From Tribonema minus (lineage: Eukaryota; Sar; Xanthophyceae; Tribonematales; Tribonemataceae): a stretch of DNA of 64,000 nt. Position 1 is the stretch's first letter. Each line of letters begins with the position of its first letter. Positions 10,031-20,740 of this stretch are shown here, piece by piece. Made by a program: the position numbers and the translations under genes. The stretch is taken from positions 496,001 to 560,000 of the forward strand of contig JAFCMP010000537.1 in assembly GCA_017506865.1 (NCBI GenBank), given 5' to 3'. The notes below the pieces were generated by a model. It was given only the letters and a program-made list of their open reading frames with translations. It made no database searches and had not been told where the DNA came from.

Positions 10031-13000
10031 CTACTTGTGGTCCAAACCGAAGTTCTTGATGGCAGGGCTCAGGTCGTTGAAGTACGGGTGCGCCATGGCA
10101 TCCTGGAGTCACCGAGAGGACAGCATAAAATGAGCCTCGCAAATGCCATCAGTGGTCAAATGACGGTGCCAGCAGACTCCTCTAGTACGATTTGTGCAGC
10201 GCACCACTGCAGGGTGGCTGCGGTGCAGAAAGCCCCAGATATGTGCTGTGGAAACGAATCAAAAGATCGTAGAGCTCTAGGTGACAGGGCTATATTTGAT
10301 GCAGCGCATACATGGGTGCTTTTACCAGGTTCTGTAACATCTTGGAGAAGCTGTGGCTGTGGCTGATCTTGCATACACAGATAACAAAAAATGCAACTGT
10401 GTGCTCATTGACAAAGGTTCAGTGAATGACCAGAGGTATTTCAATGCACCCCGTTGATGAACTTCACATGTGCACGATGCCTGTGAACAGGGCTCGTGCA
10501 ACATGTGCCAGTTTGTCACGCTCTGCAGGCAATGAACACCACATCGGGCACCTGGGCGCAGGAGGGTTGCTTGCGTGACTCGTTCTATGGTACATCTCAT
10601 GATCGGTGCGTATGCTCACGAGACGCTGTATCGCGTGTGGTGCTTGTACCAAGACAAAACAGCACCTACAGCTATAGACATGCCGGCGCATGTTCAGCAC
10701 CCTCACCTTTGCGCTTATCCTCTGGTGCGGGTCAAACATGAGCATGGCCGTCAAGAGGTGGATACCAAGGGGGTCTGTGCAGTAACAGAGTGCGCAAAGG
10801 CAGGCAATAAGGGCGTGTCAGCTGCCTGCTTGACGTTGCGTGACAAAAACCGAAAGCCGAGAGCAAACGCAGCCGCCCGCTAACCACAGGCTGTCACTGT
10901 GACACATACTTGGAGCTACAGCTTTCGCACACTAGTCAACAGGACTCCTCAGTATGCCGGTGGCCCCCATGCACGTGAAGCTCAATGAAGACGAAGGCCA
11001 GCAGTGTACTTGAAGCTGAACTTCCAAAAACTGTCAAGACAGAAAGGGTGGGTGTGAGCAAGGTGGGAGAGCTCCAGTTCCATCGTTTCCACTGCTGCGG
11101 CTCTCATTCCAGGAACCCTGTTGTACAAAGCAGCACACCTTGCTCGAAGCGCCCCGGATGTCTGCAGCTTGCAAGCAAAGCCCAGACATATCATTAACCT
11201 ACAGCAGAACAAGCAGCACAGGAACCTACACATGCCAGACGCAAGCGCCGTGGAAGCACCGCAGTGCAGCAAGCATGTCCACAGCAACAACTTCAATATC
11301 CAGCGTCACCTACTTCAATATTCTGGCTCACCTACGGAAGGCGCCAGGTGTGCAATGCTGATGGGGATGGGGTACTGGGGCATGTCCGGCTGCAGTCAGA
11401 GGGGGTCGAGCAACGTTGAAAGTCAGGAGCGTCACGCATTGAATATACAAACACGCTCGCGTTGCTTGCGTGCGTGGCAGAACACCGCCATGTGAGCATA
11501 TTCACGCATCGATCGAATACAGGCTCGTGTTTCTTGCGTGCGGGGCAGAACAGGACCATGCGAGCGAATCGATGTTCTAATCTGGAAAGCAGTGCGGCGC
11601 ACACAAGGACTGGGTGAGTGCGCATTGCAATAGTGTGCCGACAATCATGACCGCCCTTTCTTGGTGTCACACTTCTATGTCATGGGCCGCGCCTCACTGA
11701 ATAGAGTCGCGAGTCACTGGATAGAGTCTGCGACTGGAAGCAAACTTTCTGAGCACGACAAGCGGATTGCTTACTGCACCACACATAAGCTTGTGTGCGT
11801 CACCGCATCAGCAGTAACCGCGACAGCAGTTGCGCACACTGGACGCAGCCGGCGTAGAGTCGTTGCAGCATACGCGACGCCTCAATGGCAAGTATGATTG
11901 TTCAACGTGCCATCTGCACTTACACGCAGGCGTCCGCGATACAACTTCAACTTGAAAACCTGGTAGCGCTAACACTCACATACGTCAATTGTTGTGCAAG
12001 GCCTTGCTGGTCGGTGACTGCCGCAAGCAACTGATGGGCTGCGCGCATGCCTTAGTTCAACCATTACAACGTTCTTGACGTTCAAAATTCGGTGACTGCT
12101 GATGGTACCCTTGTGTCCCCCCTGCACGCAGGCTGGTCAACAGCTGCTACCTCCTAGCCCCGCAAACCAATCAAACTGACAAGTTCGAAGTGACCAGTTC
12201 AAGTTCAACTGACCTGGTACTCCGGCAGCTCCCGAAGCGCAGGGTAGATGGTCTCATTGGGTGTTCCGAGCTGGCGGAAAATGCGGTCCAACTGGCACAG
12301 ACCAGTGAAGCACAGCACAAGTGGCGAGTGAGATGTAGAAAAGCTGGCGAGTCTGTCCGACTGCATTGCAGCATCACACAAATCAGCGCATCACTGACTT
12401 TTGGGTTGAATCCACATGCTGCCGCCCTTGCAAAGTATGCAAGATTTACTTTAGGAACTGACATAGCACTGTCGGTGCATGTAAAGCTTGTGACACAAAG
12501 CATTGTTAAGCGCAGTACCACATGCGACATTGCACGCTGAGTTCAAGTCAAGTTCACATGGATCACAACTGAGGTTGAACATGGTACCAGCTAGATGATA
12601 CTTCAAAGTGGAAAACTGCCGACTATTATATGTGCCTTCAACAGCTGCTGCAACGGCAGCATATCACAATATAATATGACAACACGTATAAGCTCTCGTC
12701 ACTAGAATGCGCGTTGAACATGCTATTGCCGCGTTGCTGTGACATGCAGTCCCTGCAGTCCCACCACATGCCTACAATGGACCTGCCAAGGCTGCCACCG
12801 GTACAACGCACATTGGACTTACTGTTGTTGCTTGCGGTGACATGCAGAAAGGGAATCTTTTGTAAAAATGCCTCTAGCGCATGCAGGGCAAAAAGACATG
12901 ACGCAACGCAGGTCCGTCATTGACCGCAGTGCTTAGATGTTCGTAGGTCAGTGTACGCAGTGCTTCATGTTGCAACGCCCTGCTTGCACTGTTGCCATTG

Positions 13001-16000
13001 ACGGCATAGTTCCGTGACCCATTCATGTCAGAGACGCTGCGAGATGCCTCATGATGATGCTCATTACCTGATCCAAACCTTCAAATGTTCACAAGTCTAT
13101 GTACGCAGTGCTTGTCGTTGCGACATCCGTCCTGCTTAAACTCTTGCCATTGACTGCATGACCCAGTCGCCCATTTCATTCCAAAGACACTGCAAGGTGC
13201 CTCAGGATGATGCTCACCACCTGATCCAAACCTTCATTTTAATTAGTCTGTGTGTACACAGCGTTTGTTGTTGCATCACTTTGTTGCCACTGACTGCACG
13301 TCTGCCACTGACTGCATGATCCAGTGGCCCACTTCATGTCAGAAAAGCCGTTATGATGCTCACCTGATCCGGCCCTTCAATTTCGACAAGTCTGTGTACA
13401 CAATACTTGTTGCTGCAACGTCTTGCTGCAACGTCCCGCTTGCAGTGTTTGCCGTTGACCGCATGGTCGCCATTGACCGCATGATTCAATGGCCCGTTTC
13501 ATTGCAAATACGCTGTGAAATGCCTCATGCTGATGCTCATCACCTGACACAAACTTACCAACAAGTCTGTCTACGCAGCACTTGCTGTTGCAACGTCCTG
13601 CTTGCACTTTTGCCATTGACTGCATAATTTAGTCCATAAATCAATGGCCCATTCCATTTCGACACTGTGAAATGCTTCATGGTGATGCTCATCACCTGGT
13701 CCTTGTCGCTGGTCCCCGTGAACAGCGGCCGCCCGTTGGCCATCTCTGCAAAGATGCAGCCGATGCTCCATATGTCCACGGGCGTTGAGTACCGCCGACT
13801 GTCATCACGCACACGAGCAGCAGCGCTCAGCGGCATCAGCGTGACTGTCATCATGCGTACGAGCAGCAATGTGCATCCGTATCAGAGCGACTGGCATCAA
13901 GAGTTCGAGCAGCAAAGCTCGTCCGCATCAGCGCGACTCTCATCACGTGTATGAGTCATTGCGAAAGCGTACGGAAAAGAGTACAAATGTGCCTACTTCT
14001 ATGAGTTTATGGTGACGAACCCGGAACCAAGGGATCTAAACTGGGACAGGTCGAGACTGTTTGCGGTAAAACGCAAAAGCGCTCATCCGCATCAGCGCGG
14101 CTGTCATCACGTGGACGAGCAGCAGAGTTCATTGGCATCAGCGCGCATCAGCATTGCAGTCGATAATGCACTGCTCCGCACCACAGGTTCATGTGCCAGC
14201 TGATAATGTGTGGTAGCAACCAAGGGTATGAGGGACGCAATCGCAGCTAAGTAGGGCTAGGGCTAGGTGTCAACGCCCAGCAGCCGCTGAACTGTTGCGC
14301 GCACAGACGAGCAGTTCATCCTTAATGACAAGTGAAGGCCCCCGCGTTATCAGGTGCACCATTGATGGCACCACAGCACAGCAGCAGAGGAGGTGCAAGG
14401 CTTGCCATGCGACTGCTGCTTGTCCATATGCTTCTATGCACGCAAGGGGTAGTTCAACTGGTGGTGGGCTCAAGCCTGTATGCAACCGCCTGCGTCCCCA
14501 GGGCACACGATGTTGAACAGCTTCATGGTAACTGAGCATTGCCACAGCATGACCAACCATGGCTGTATGCTGACGCAATACAGACCATGCAAGAGAGGTT
14601 ACTACACCCCCCCCACCCCCCCTCCCTCTGTAAAACACTGCAAGCTTCTGGTTCGTAAAGTTACTGCATAACACTCAACCTCTGTGCTGATCGCAACCAG
14701 AAATTGCAGCACGCTGTGTCGATGAAAGAGACCAGCAAACATACAGCGCAGGCTTGTGCTGATTTCCCACCGCAGGGTGATTTAGGGATAACGCTAACCC
14801 TAACCCTTTGAGCAGCAGAAACTGCAGCAAGTCGTGCGGCACGTGCCCCTAGAGTAGGCAGGCAGGCGTAAAGAACTTCAACAGTTGATGAGTAAATGAA
14901 GCCACTCACTCACTCATTTCTACTGATTCGACACACTGCCACTGCCACTGAAAACGTCCGGGCCACGTTTCAACAGACTCATAGTCATACTTTAAGAAAT
15001 TATTTGTGCGGTACATCACCTGCCCATAAGGACGTCTGGGGCGCGGTACCACAGCGTTACCACCTCATGCGTATAGCTGCGGACGACGACCAGCAGCAGC
15101 AAACAGGCATTGAGTGAGTGTTGTTGCAACGGATCGATGGTGCATGACATACTGCACATGCACCCTGTACACGAACACAACCATTGAAGTGGGGGTCGAC
15201 GTATTTGAAGTTGGGCGTTGATCTGATTGGCTGGTGCATACCGTAGTAACTGTAGCAACAAACATGTGACGCTCCATGATCATCACGCATAGTTGATGAA
15301 TAAAACACGAAGCCACCGTTGAAGGTGATCGATGGTGGTCACCTTGGGCACTGATCTGTTTGGCTGGACGGATGGCATCCACTGCAGAACTGCAACTGTA
15401 GGAAGCAACATGTGACGCTCCATCCTCGTCGTGCATTGGCGAGGGCCGTATGAGGACGCGAATGTCCTACAGTTAGGATTAGGGACGAAAAATTGTTGCT
15501 AGCTAGGGTTAGGGACGGCAAGCGGTCGCGAACACGGGCGCAGGTAACAGCAATGCATGGCAGCCATTCACACCAGCACAACTTTGCGGGGTGTGGGCTC
15601 TGACGCGCACAGCTGGCTCAGAACTTCAAGCAGCTCTGCCAGCATCTTCAAGATGCCATTGTCACCTTCAGATGAAGGCAACGGAACTGACACAGCAGCC
15701 TCACCTTCGCACAGGTATTCCAAATGCTCTTGCCAGCCCAAAATCTGCCAGCTTCAGCTCCCCCTCCCTGTTGATCAGCAGGTTCTGTAAACACGGGGAA
15801 AGCCATTCCGGGCAGCATGAGGGGTCCGGTACTTCAGTTTGCTGCACTCTTTACAACCACAGCGCTGAGCAGTGCTGCAGACCGCTCCGCAAAGATTTGT
15901 CTTAATTCGCTGCAGTAGTGTAAGTGGCGTGATGCTTTTGAAGCTGTGACATCAGTGTTGAAGTGTTGCCATTGCTGACCATGCAAATTAGGTATGGCGG

Positions 16001-18558
16001 CAGAGCACTGCGCTACTACCAGCTCTAAGCATCAAAGCTGACAAGCCTCGACAGCCTCCAGCAGAACAGCAGTACCTCCTTGTCAACTTACTGGCAGTTC
16101 CAGTGCACACGCGCGAATGCACACGCGCACACAAGCATTGACGGATCGCGGCATCAACCAGCACATGGTACAGTCATCTTTGTGACTTGGATAAACTATG
16201 ATGGCACTGTTTGGCTCGTGGCCAATGACTGCAGCAGTGGCAACCACGGTTATTGGTGGAAGGCACTTGCGCCTAATCACTCCTTGTCACCTGGAGCTCG
16301 GCGATCTTTTGATTCGTTTCGATGATTGGAGCGTGTGCAGAAACCTGGCATATTAGGTGTACGGGCAGTGCTCAGTTGGTGACTCTCCGGTTTCCTTCTC
16401 TAAGGTATGTGCATCATGACAAGCAGTGCGACTATTCGTCACAGGCTACGACGCTGCCGACAAAATCAATGGTCATCTGGACGCCACCATGTGGAGAAGC
16501 AGCACATAACCATTGCGTGGAAGGAACACACAGGGACATATTATGGCAGCACAGTCAGTCGCCTCCCTGGCCGTCTGCGACGTGGTGAAACGTGAGTCAG
16601 CATACTTTTAGTCACGATGAACCACGTTCCACTTACTTCTGAAAGCAATATGAGCATGCTTCATACTTGAAGTACTGATGTACCACCTGCGGCTTCAAGT
16701 CCCTGCGCAGCACCCTCTGGTGGTGACAGGACGCCACTTGACATTGGCAATATACATACACTTGAAATATGTGACTCGGCATACTTCTATCTGCATCACC
16801 TGTGGTTTCAAGTCCCTGTGCAGCACGCGGTGTCGGTGACAGTACACCACTTGACATTGCAATATACTTAAGAGAAGTATGTGACTTGGCATACTTGAAG
16901 ATGCACCTGTGGCTTCAGGTCCCTGTGCAGCACCCGGTGGTGGTGACAGCGCGCCACTTGACATGGGCAGTATATTACCTGAAGTACGTGACTTGGCATA
17001 CTTGAAGATGTATAATCTGCAAATTCACAATGAATTACCTACGGCTGCAAGTTCCTCTTGACATTGGCAATATATATACTTGAAGTACGTGACATGGCAT
17101 ACTTCAAGATGTATCACCTGCGGCTTCAGGTCCCTGTGCAGCACTCGGTGGTGGTGACAGTACGTCACTTGACATTGGCAATTTCTACTTGAAGTATGTG
17201 ATGTGGCAACTTCAAGATGTATCACCTATGGCTTCAAGTCCCCGTGCAGCACCCAATGTCGGTGACAGTATACCACTTGACAGGGGCAATATATATTCTT
17301 GAAGTGCGCGACTTGGCATACTTCAAGATGTATCACCTGCGACTTCATGATGAATCGCCAACGGCTGCAAGGTCCTCTTGACATTGGCAATAATTCAGTT
17401 GAAATATGTGTGACCTGGCATGCTTCAAGACGCATCACCTGCGGCTTCAAGTCCCTGTGCAGCACCCTGTGGTGGTGACAGTACGCCACGCCCCTCAGCA
17501 GCTGATACAGAAAGGACTTCAGGACCCCCACCTCCAGCCCCCCCTCGCATACGTCCAGGTACTTCTTGAGGTCCTGTAGAGGTTTGAGGGTTACGTATAG
17601 GATGAAGTCAGGTATGACCACAAGTGTATGTACACACAGCTTCTGTCATGTCGTCGTCACATCTGCGTCATAATTTTTGATGCCAGTATCACAAAACGCA
17701 GCAGGTCTCTCGCACTGCAATTCACCTGGTCCGGGTACTCAAACACGAGCATCGCCTTCCTCTCATGTTGCTTGCTGCCACAATCAGATCTTTGTCAAAG
17801 TGCTCGCTGCTCACAAACGCAGCAGGTCTCTATCACAATTGCTGCGGATCTCTTACGCTGCAAGTCACCTGATCCAGGTACTTGTACACGAGCGTCAGCT
17901 TCCTCTCGTATTGCTTGCTGCCACAGCCTCCATATCTCTGTCACTGCCAGCATCACAAAACGCAGCGGATATTTCATACGCTGCAATTCACCTGGTCCAG
18001 GTGCTCAAACACGAGCGGCAGCTTCCTCTCATGTTGCTTGCCGCCACGGCCATCATATCTCTGTCATAAAGCATCACACTACGATCTTTTGATTCGTTTC
18101 CATCACAAACGCAGCGGGTCTTTCGCGCTGCAATTTACCTGGTCCATGTACTCAAACACAAGCGTCAGCTTGCTCTCATATTGCTTGCTGCCACAATTGG
18201 ATCTCTGTCATAGTGCTTGCTACCAATAGTCTATCACAAACGCAGCGGCAATTTACCCTGCTGCCACGGCCATCATATCTCTGTCATAATGCTTGCTGCC
18301 AATAGCCTCACAAACGCAGCGGCAATTCACCTGGTCCAGGTACTCAAATACGAGCGTCAGCTTCCTCTCCGTGTGCACGACGTCGTACAGGCGCACAATA
18401 TTGGGGTGCTGCAGCTGCTTCAGCAGCGAGATCTCCCTGATGGCAGTGCTCGGAATGCCCTCGTCCTCCGCCTCCAGGCGAATCTTCTTGAGCGCGATGA
18501 TCTCATTCGTGACCCTGTCCTTCGCCTTGTACACCACGCCATACGTGCCCTCGCCAAT
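10031..18558 (-). CDS. PSTAIRE cyclin-dependent kinase, CDK5/PHO85-like or CDKA (exon 1 not located)
   Basis: Nine exons join in phase on the minus strand: 18558-18331, 17573-17439, 15784-15705, 15076-15020, 13798-13696, 12291-12214, 11389-11332, 10774-10707 and 10102-10031 (TAG). They give about 292 residues, near full length for a CDK; only the first ~10 residues before [14 protein letters not shown] are missing. Visible motifs, in order: glycine loop GEGTYG, catalytic Lys in IALKKI, cyclin-binding helix PSTAIRE, HRDLKPQN catalytic loop, DFGLARAF, activation segment [17 protein letters not shown], and DPHQRISA near the end. All catalytic residues are present. The inhibitory T-Y pair (GTYG) is kept. 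[30 protein letters not shown] and APDVLMGSRRYSTP resemble CDK5/PHO85-type kinases from memory more than plant CDKA, although PSTAIRE itself is kept. It phosphorylates Ser/Thr-Pro sites when bound to a cyclin. Three introns hold arrays of exon-edge copies. Confidence 0.9.
10251..10288 (-). repeat. Truncated 3' fragment of dispersed repeat family B
   Basis: Its reverse complement matches the 3' ends of the repeats at 16171-16322, 41309-41456 and 48369-48464 (CACCTAGAGCTCTA followed by TTTTGATTCGTTT). Only the last ~38 bp remain. Confidence 0.65.
11430..11580. repeat. Two-copy ~70-bp tandem repeat in a kinase intron
   Basis: GAATA...CGCTCGCGTTGCTTGCGTGCGTGGCAGAACA is followed about 70 bp later by a diverged copy with TGTTTCTTGCGTGCGGGGCAGAACA. 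It lies in the intron between kinase exons 12291-12214 and 11389-11332. Confidence 0.6.
12950..13680 (-). repeat. Exon-edge copies downstream of the kinase GRPLFTG exon
   Basis: Four decayed copies of the donor end of exon 13798-13696 (TGATGCTCATCACCTGGTCC on the plus strand) with adjoining intron lie near 13060, 13195, 13365 and 13540. The period is about 135-175 bp. Each keeps the CACCTG core, meaning CAG|GTG on the minus strand. Confidence 0.75.
13799..14180 (-). repeat. ~48-bp minisatellite upstream of the same exon's acceptor
   Basis: Units of about 48-50 bp with CGACTSTCATCACG, then ACGAGCAGCA, then CCGCATCAGCG run from the acceptor of the exon at 13798 back into the intron. Three are contiguous at 13799-13950 and one to two more lie at 14080-14150. 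The first unit includes the exon's own acceptor. Confidence 0.7.
15180..15430. repeat. Two-copy tandem repeat in a kinase intron
   Basis: Two related segments, each with TTGAAG, a GATCTG-TTTGGCTG core and CAACATGTGACGCTCCATSATC, follow one another with a period near 160 bp between the exons at 15784-15705 and 15076-15020. Confidence 0.6.
16171..16322 (+). repeat. Dispersed repeat family B, long copy
   Basis: About 150 bp shared with 41309-41456: CAGTCAT, TTGRCTCGTGGCCAAT, CTGCAGCAG, ACCACGGTTA, GGAAGGCACTTGCG, TAGAGCTC and a fixed 3' end GATTCGTTT. It lies in a kinase intron. Confidence 0.8.
16680..17285 (-). repeat. Five exon-edge copies of the HRDLKPQ kinase exon
   Basis: The 3' end of exon 17573-17439 (about 55 bp encoding [16 protein letters not shown]) with its GTGAT donor recurs at about 16687, 16799, 16906, 17118 and 17226. 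The copies are separated by intron sequence with ACATTGGCAATAT and TACTTGAAGTA. Several still read [17 protein letters not shown]; the one at 17226 has a stop at the last codon. All retain the GT donor. Confidence 0.9.
17690..18200 (-). repeat. Four exon-edge copies of the [11 protein letters not shown] kinase exon
   Basis: The 3' end of exon 18558-18331 with its GTGAATTGC donor recurs at about 17726, 17869, 17991 and 18139. The peptides drift in order: [36 protein letters not shown] and [12 protein letters not shown]. The spacing is 120-190 bp. Confidence 0.9.
18080..18101 (+). repeat. Minimal 3' fragment of dispersed repeat family B
   Basis: ACGATCTTTTGATTCGTTTC is identical to the 3' end of the family B copies and lies inside the exon-edge array. 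Confidence 0.6.
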
Positions 18559-20740
18559 CTAGAGATGAGGAGATAAGTTGAAGTTCAAATCTTGAAGTGA
18601 GTAACAGGAGCAGAGAGGGGAGGCTTGCGCCTCACAGGGCATCATGGGGTTACCATGGGTCCATGTAGTCTATAGGTTGATGGCGCAAACCCGTTTGGCG
18701 GTATGTCCGAGTTCAGCATTCCAGCACCGATGCTTTGTCGCAAAGCTAATCGAGAAGCTGGGCTGGTCGACGTGACTTTAGCTCATACTGTTGTCTTGCA
18801 TAATCATGAAATATGGTGGTACATCACGCGCCGACACTGGCGATGCCTTGTTCAGCTCTGGCCATGATATGTGCCGTGCAAATACCGCCGCTTGCCAGCC
18901 CGCAACCGTGCTGCCTACAGAAACCACAAAGCACTTTGGATCATCCCCCAAATGACTCCTTGGGCTGGCACACAGTGGCACAGCAAGTGTGTCTGTGTTG
19001 TTAGAAGAAAGTATTTTTTATTCATTCATCACTCAGGGCGGGAAAGTTCAAGATGAATGGCATCTAACTTGAAGCTTGCTGTATGGAATCTACATGTCGT
19101 GTGACAGTCTGAAAGTGTCTCAGTAAAAACCACTCAAACGCCGAAAGTAAAGTACTGCCACCACTGCACGAGCAGCTAAATGAATTCGCATGCAACCCCC
19201 CCCCTCACGCTGCGTTGACAACAACTGCCGCGCGTATCGCCCTGCTGCAGAACCAAAAAATCACCGTATCGTATTATCTTCCCGCAACCTGAAGCAGCAT
19301 CAATTTCAATGAGTCACTGCAAGACCAGCAAACACTGGCTGTTGCCGATGCATCAACATGCGCACACCATGCGACAGCATATCTCAAGTTGAACTTCAGA
19401 AAGTGCCTTCATGCAAGAGATGCTGCCTGGGCGAGGCCGACCAGTTGCACCCATGTGTTTGACTTTGCACCTTGATTGCAGTAACAGCAACAACGGCATT
19501 TGCAGCACATGATTTGCTGCATCAACGGCATAACCTGCTGAAAAATACAGGCTCGGGCGGCACACACCGAAGGAACCCGCGAATCAGCCACATCATTTCA
19601 CTGAAAGACTTGCCTTCTCGAGCTTTTGATAACGTTCCATTGCGTCAAACCCGTGTGTCGCGCCCTACAGGGCTTAGCCACAATCTCCTGTGCGACAAAC
19701 TTCGCGCCACTCTAGTCAACGAGACCAGTTGCTGCTGCCTTAGCGGTTTCCCTTCGCCTCCGTCAGAGTTGTTGGCACGCCTGCACACGCGCCCTCGCCT
19801 CCCATTCTTGCCAGTCACCACAGTGCGCGTGTGCTGGCGATTATCAAGATCGCAAAGCCCCCCAAAATGTTTGGCAGCCCCCCCCCGCGGGGGGCCAATG
19901 TTGAAGTTGAAGAGGAGAAAGTTCACTGTTCGACTTCTGACAAAGATGCGATGCATACAAGGCCTGTCACGCATCTATGATGACAAGATTATCAGCCAAT
20001 TCACGCCGGAGTCACATAGCGTGGGGACTCACTCATGAGCCGCAAGAACCAAACTTGCTGTGGTCATGCCAGCTGCTGAGCGTACAAATCGCGAACGTTG
20101 GGGCGTACTGAAACAGCCTGCCACACAAAGCAGGTGCTTGCTCCGACGGTCGTCTTGAAACGCGCATGCAAGAGGACAGCAGGATGATCTGCAGGCAGGA
20201 AAACCAGGCAAACCTAGGTGGTGGTGTATGCCGCCTGCTGATTACGCCGTAAAATAGGTGGTACTGTATACACGGCACTTTGCAAGGATAAACCTCAAAG
20301 CCTTCCTGGTGAAGTTGTGCATGACGGCTTTTTCTTGAAGCTTTGAAGAGAAAGTTGAGCGTGCAGATCTGCACACCGCACGCCTTTCTTTTTTTTGTGA
20401 GTTTTTACGAAGGCGACACCGGTGGTCTGCAAACACTGAGAAAAAAGGGTTCTGCCACCATTACCTAATTTTCACCCAAACATCAAGTTACTCGAGAGTC
20501 TTTAGTCTCAACCTCAACAGACTCGTGAAATTCGCATACGCTTCGGCTGTGAAAGGACACACGCACGTGCCAGCGCGGGCTTGGCACACGCATCATAGAC
20601 GCGCAGAAGCAACACTCTCACTCGAGCAGCTACGCGAGAGTGCGGCATCCGGTCCTTCGCTAGGCGTACAGGCATAGCTGTGCCTTATTTCGCGCACCGA
20701 CCTCCCCACTGCCGGCGAGAACCTTTTGGTCACGAGCGCG
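18559..20740. promoter_or_regulatory. Divergent upstream region of the kinase and sigma factor genes
   Basis: 2.2 kb between the first located kinase exon (minus) and the sigma start codon (plus). It must hold the missing kinase exon 1 and both promoters, but I find no convincing TATA box or start exon. Contents seen: a diverged copy of the 93-bp repeat at 19013-19108 and a C-run at 19196-19203. A 188-codon plus-strand open frame at 19472-20038 has no recognisable features. Confidence 0.45.
19013..19108 (-). mobile_element. Diverged copy of the 93-bp retroposon-like element
   Basis: Matches the copies at 24931-25037 and 36141-36233 over TTTTTATT, CTCAGGGCG, GGCATCTA, GGAATCTACATGTCGT and GACAGTCTGAAAGTGTC, with about 15-20% differences and a small insertion. 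I could not define a target-site duplication. Confidence 0.75.

Noticed and set aside
10031..18558. Firm assignment of the kinase to CDKA
   Set aside because: PSTAIRE is present, but several segments resemble CDK5/PHO85-type kinases more closely from memory. A tree is needed, so I gave no symbol.
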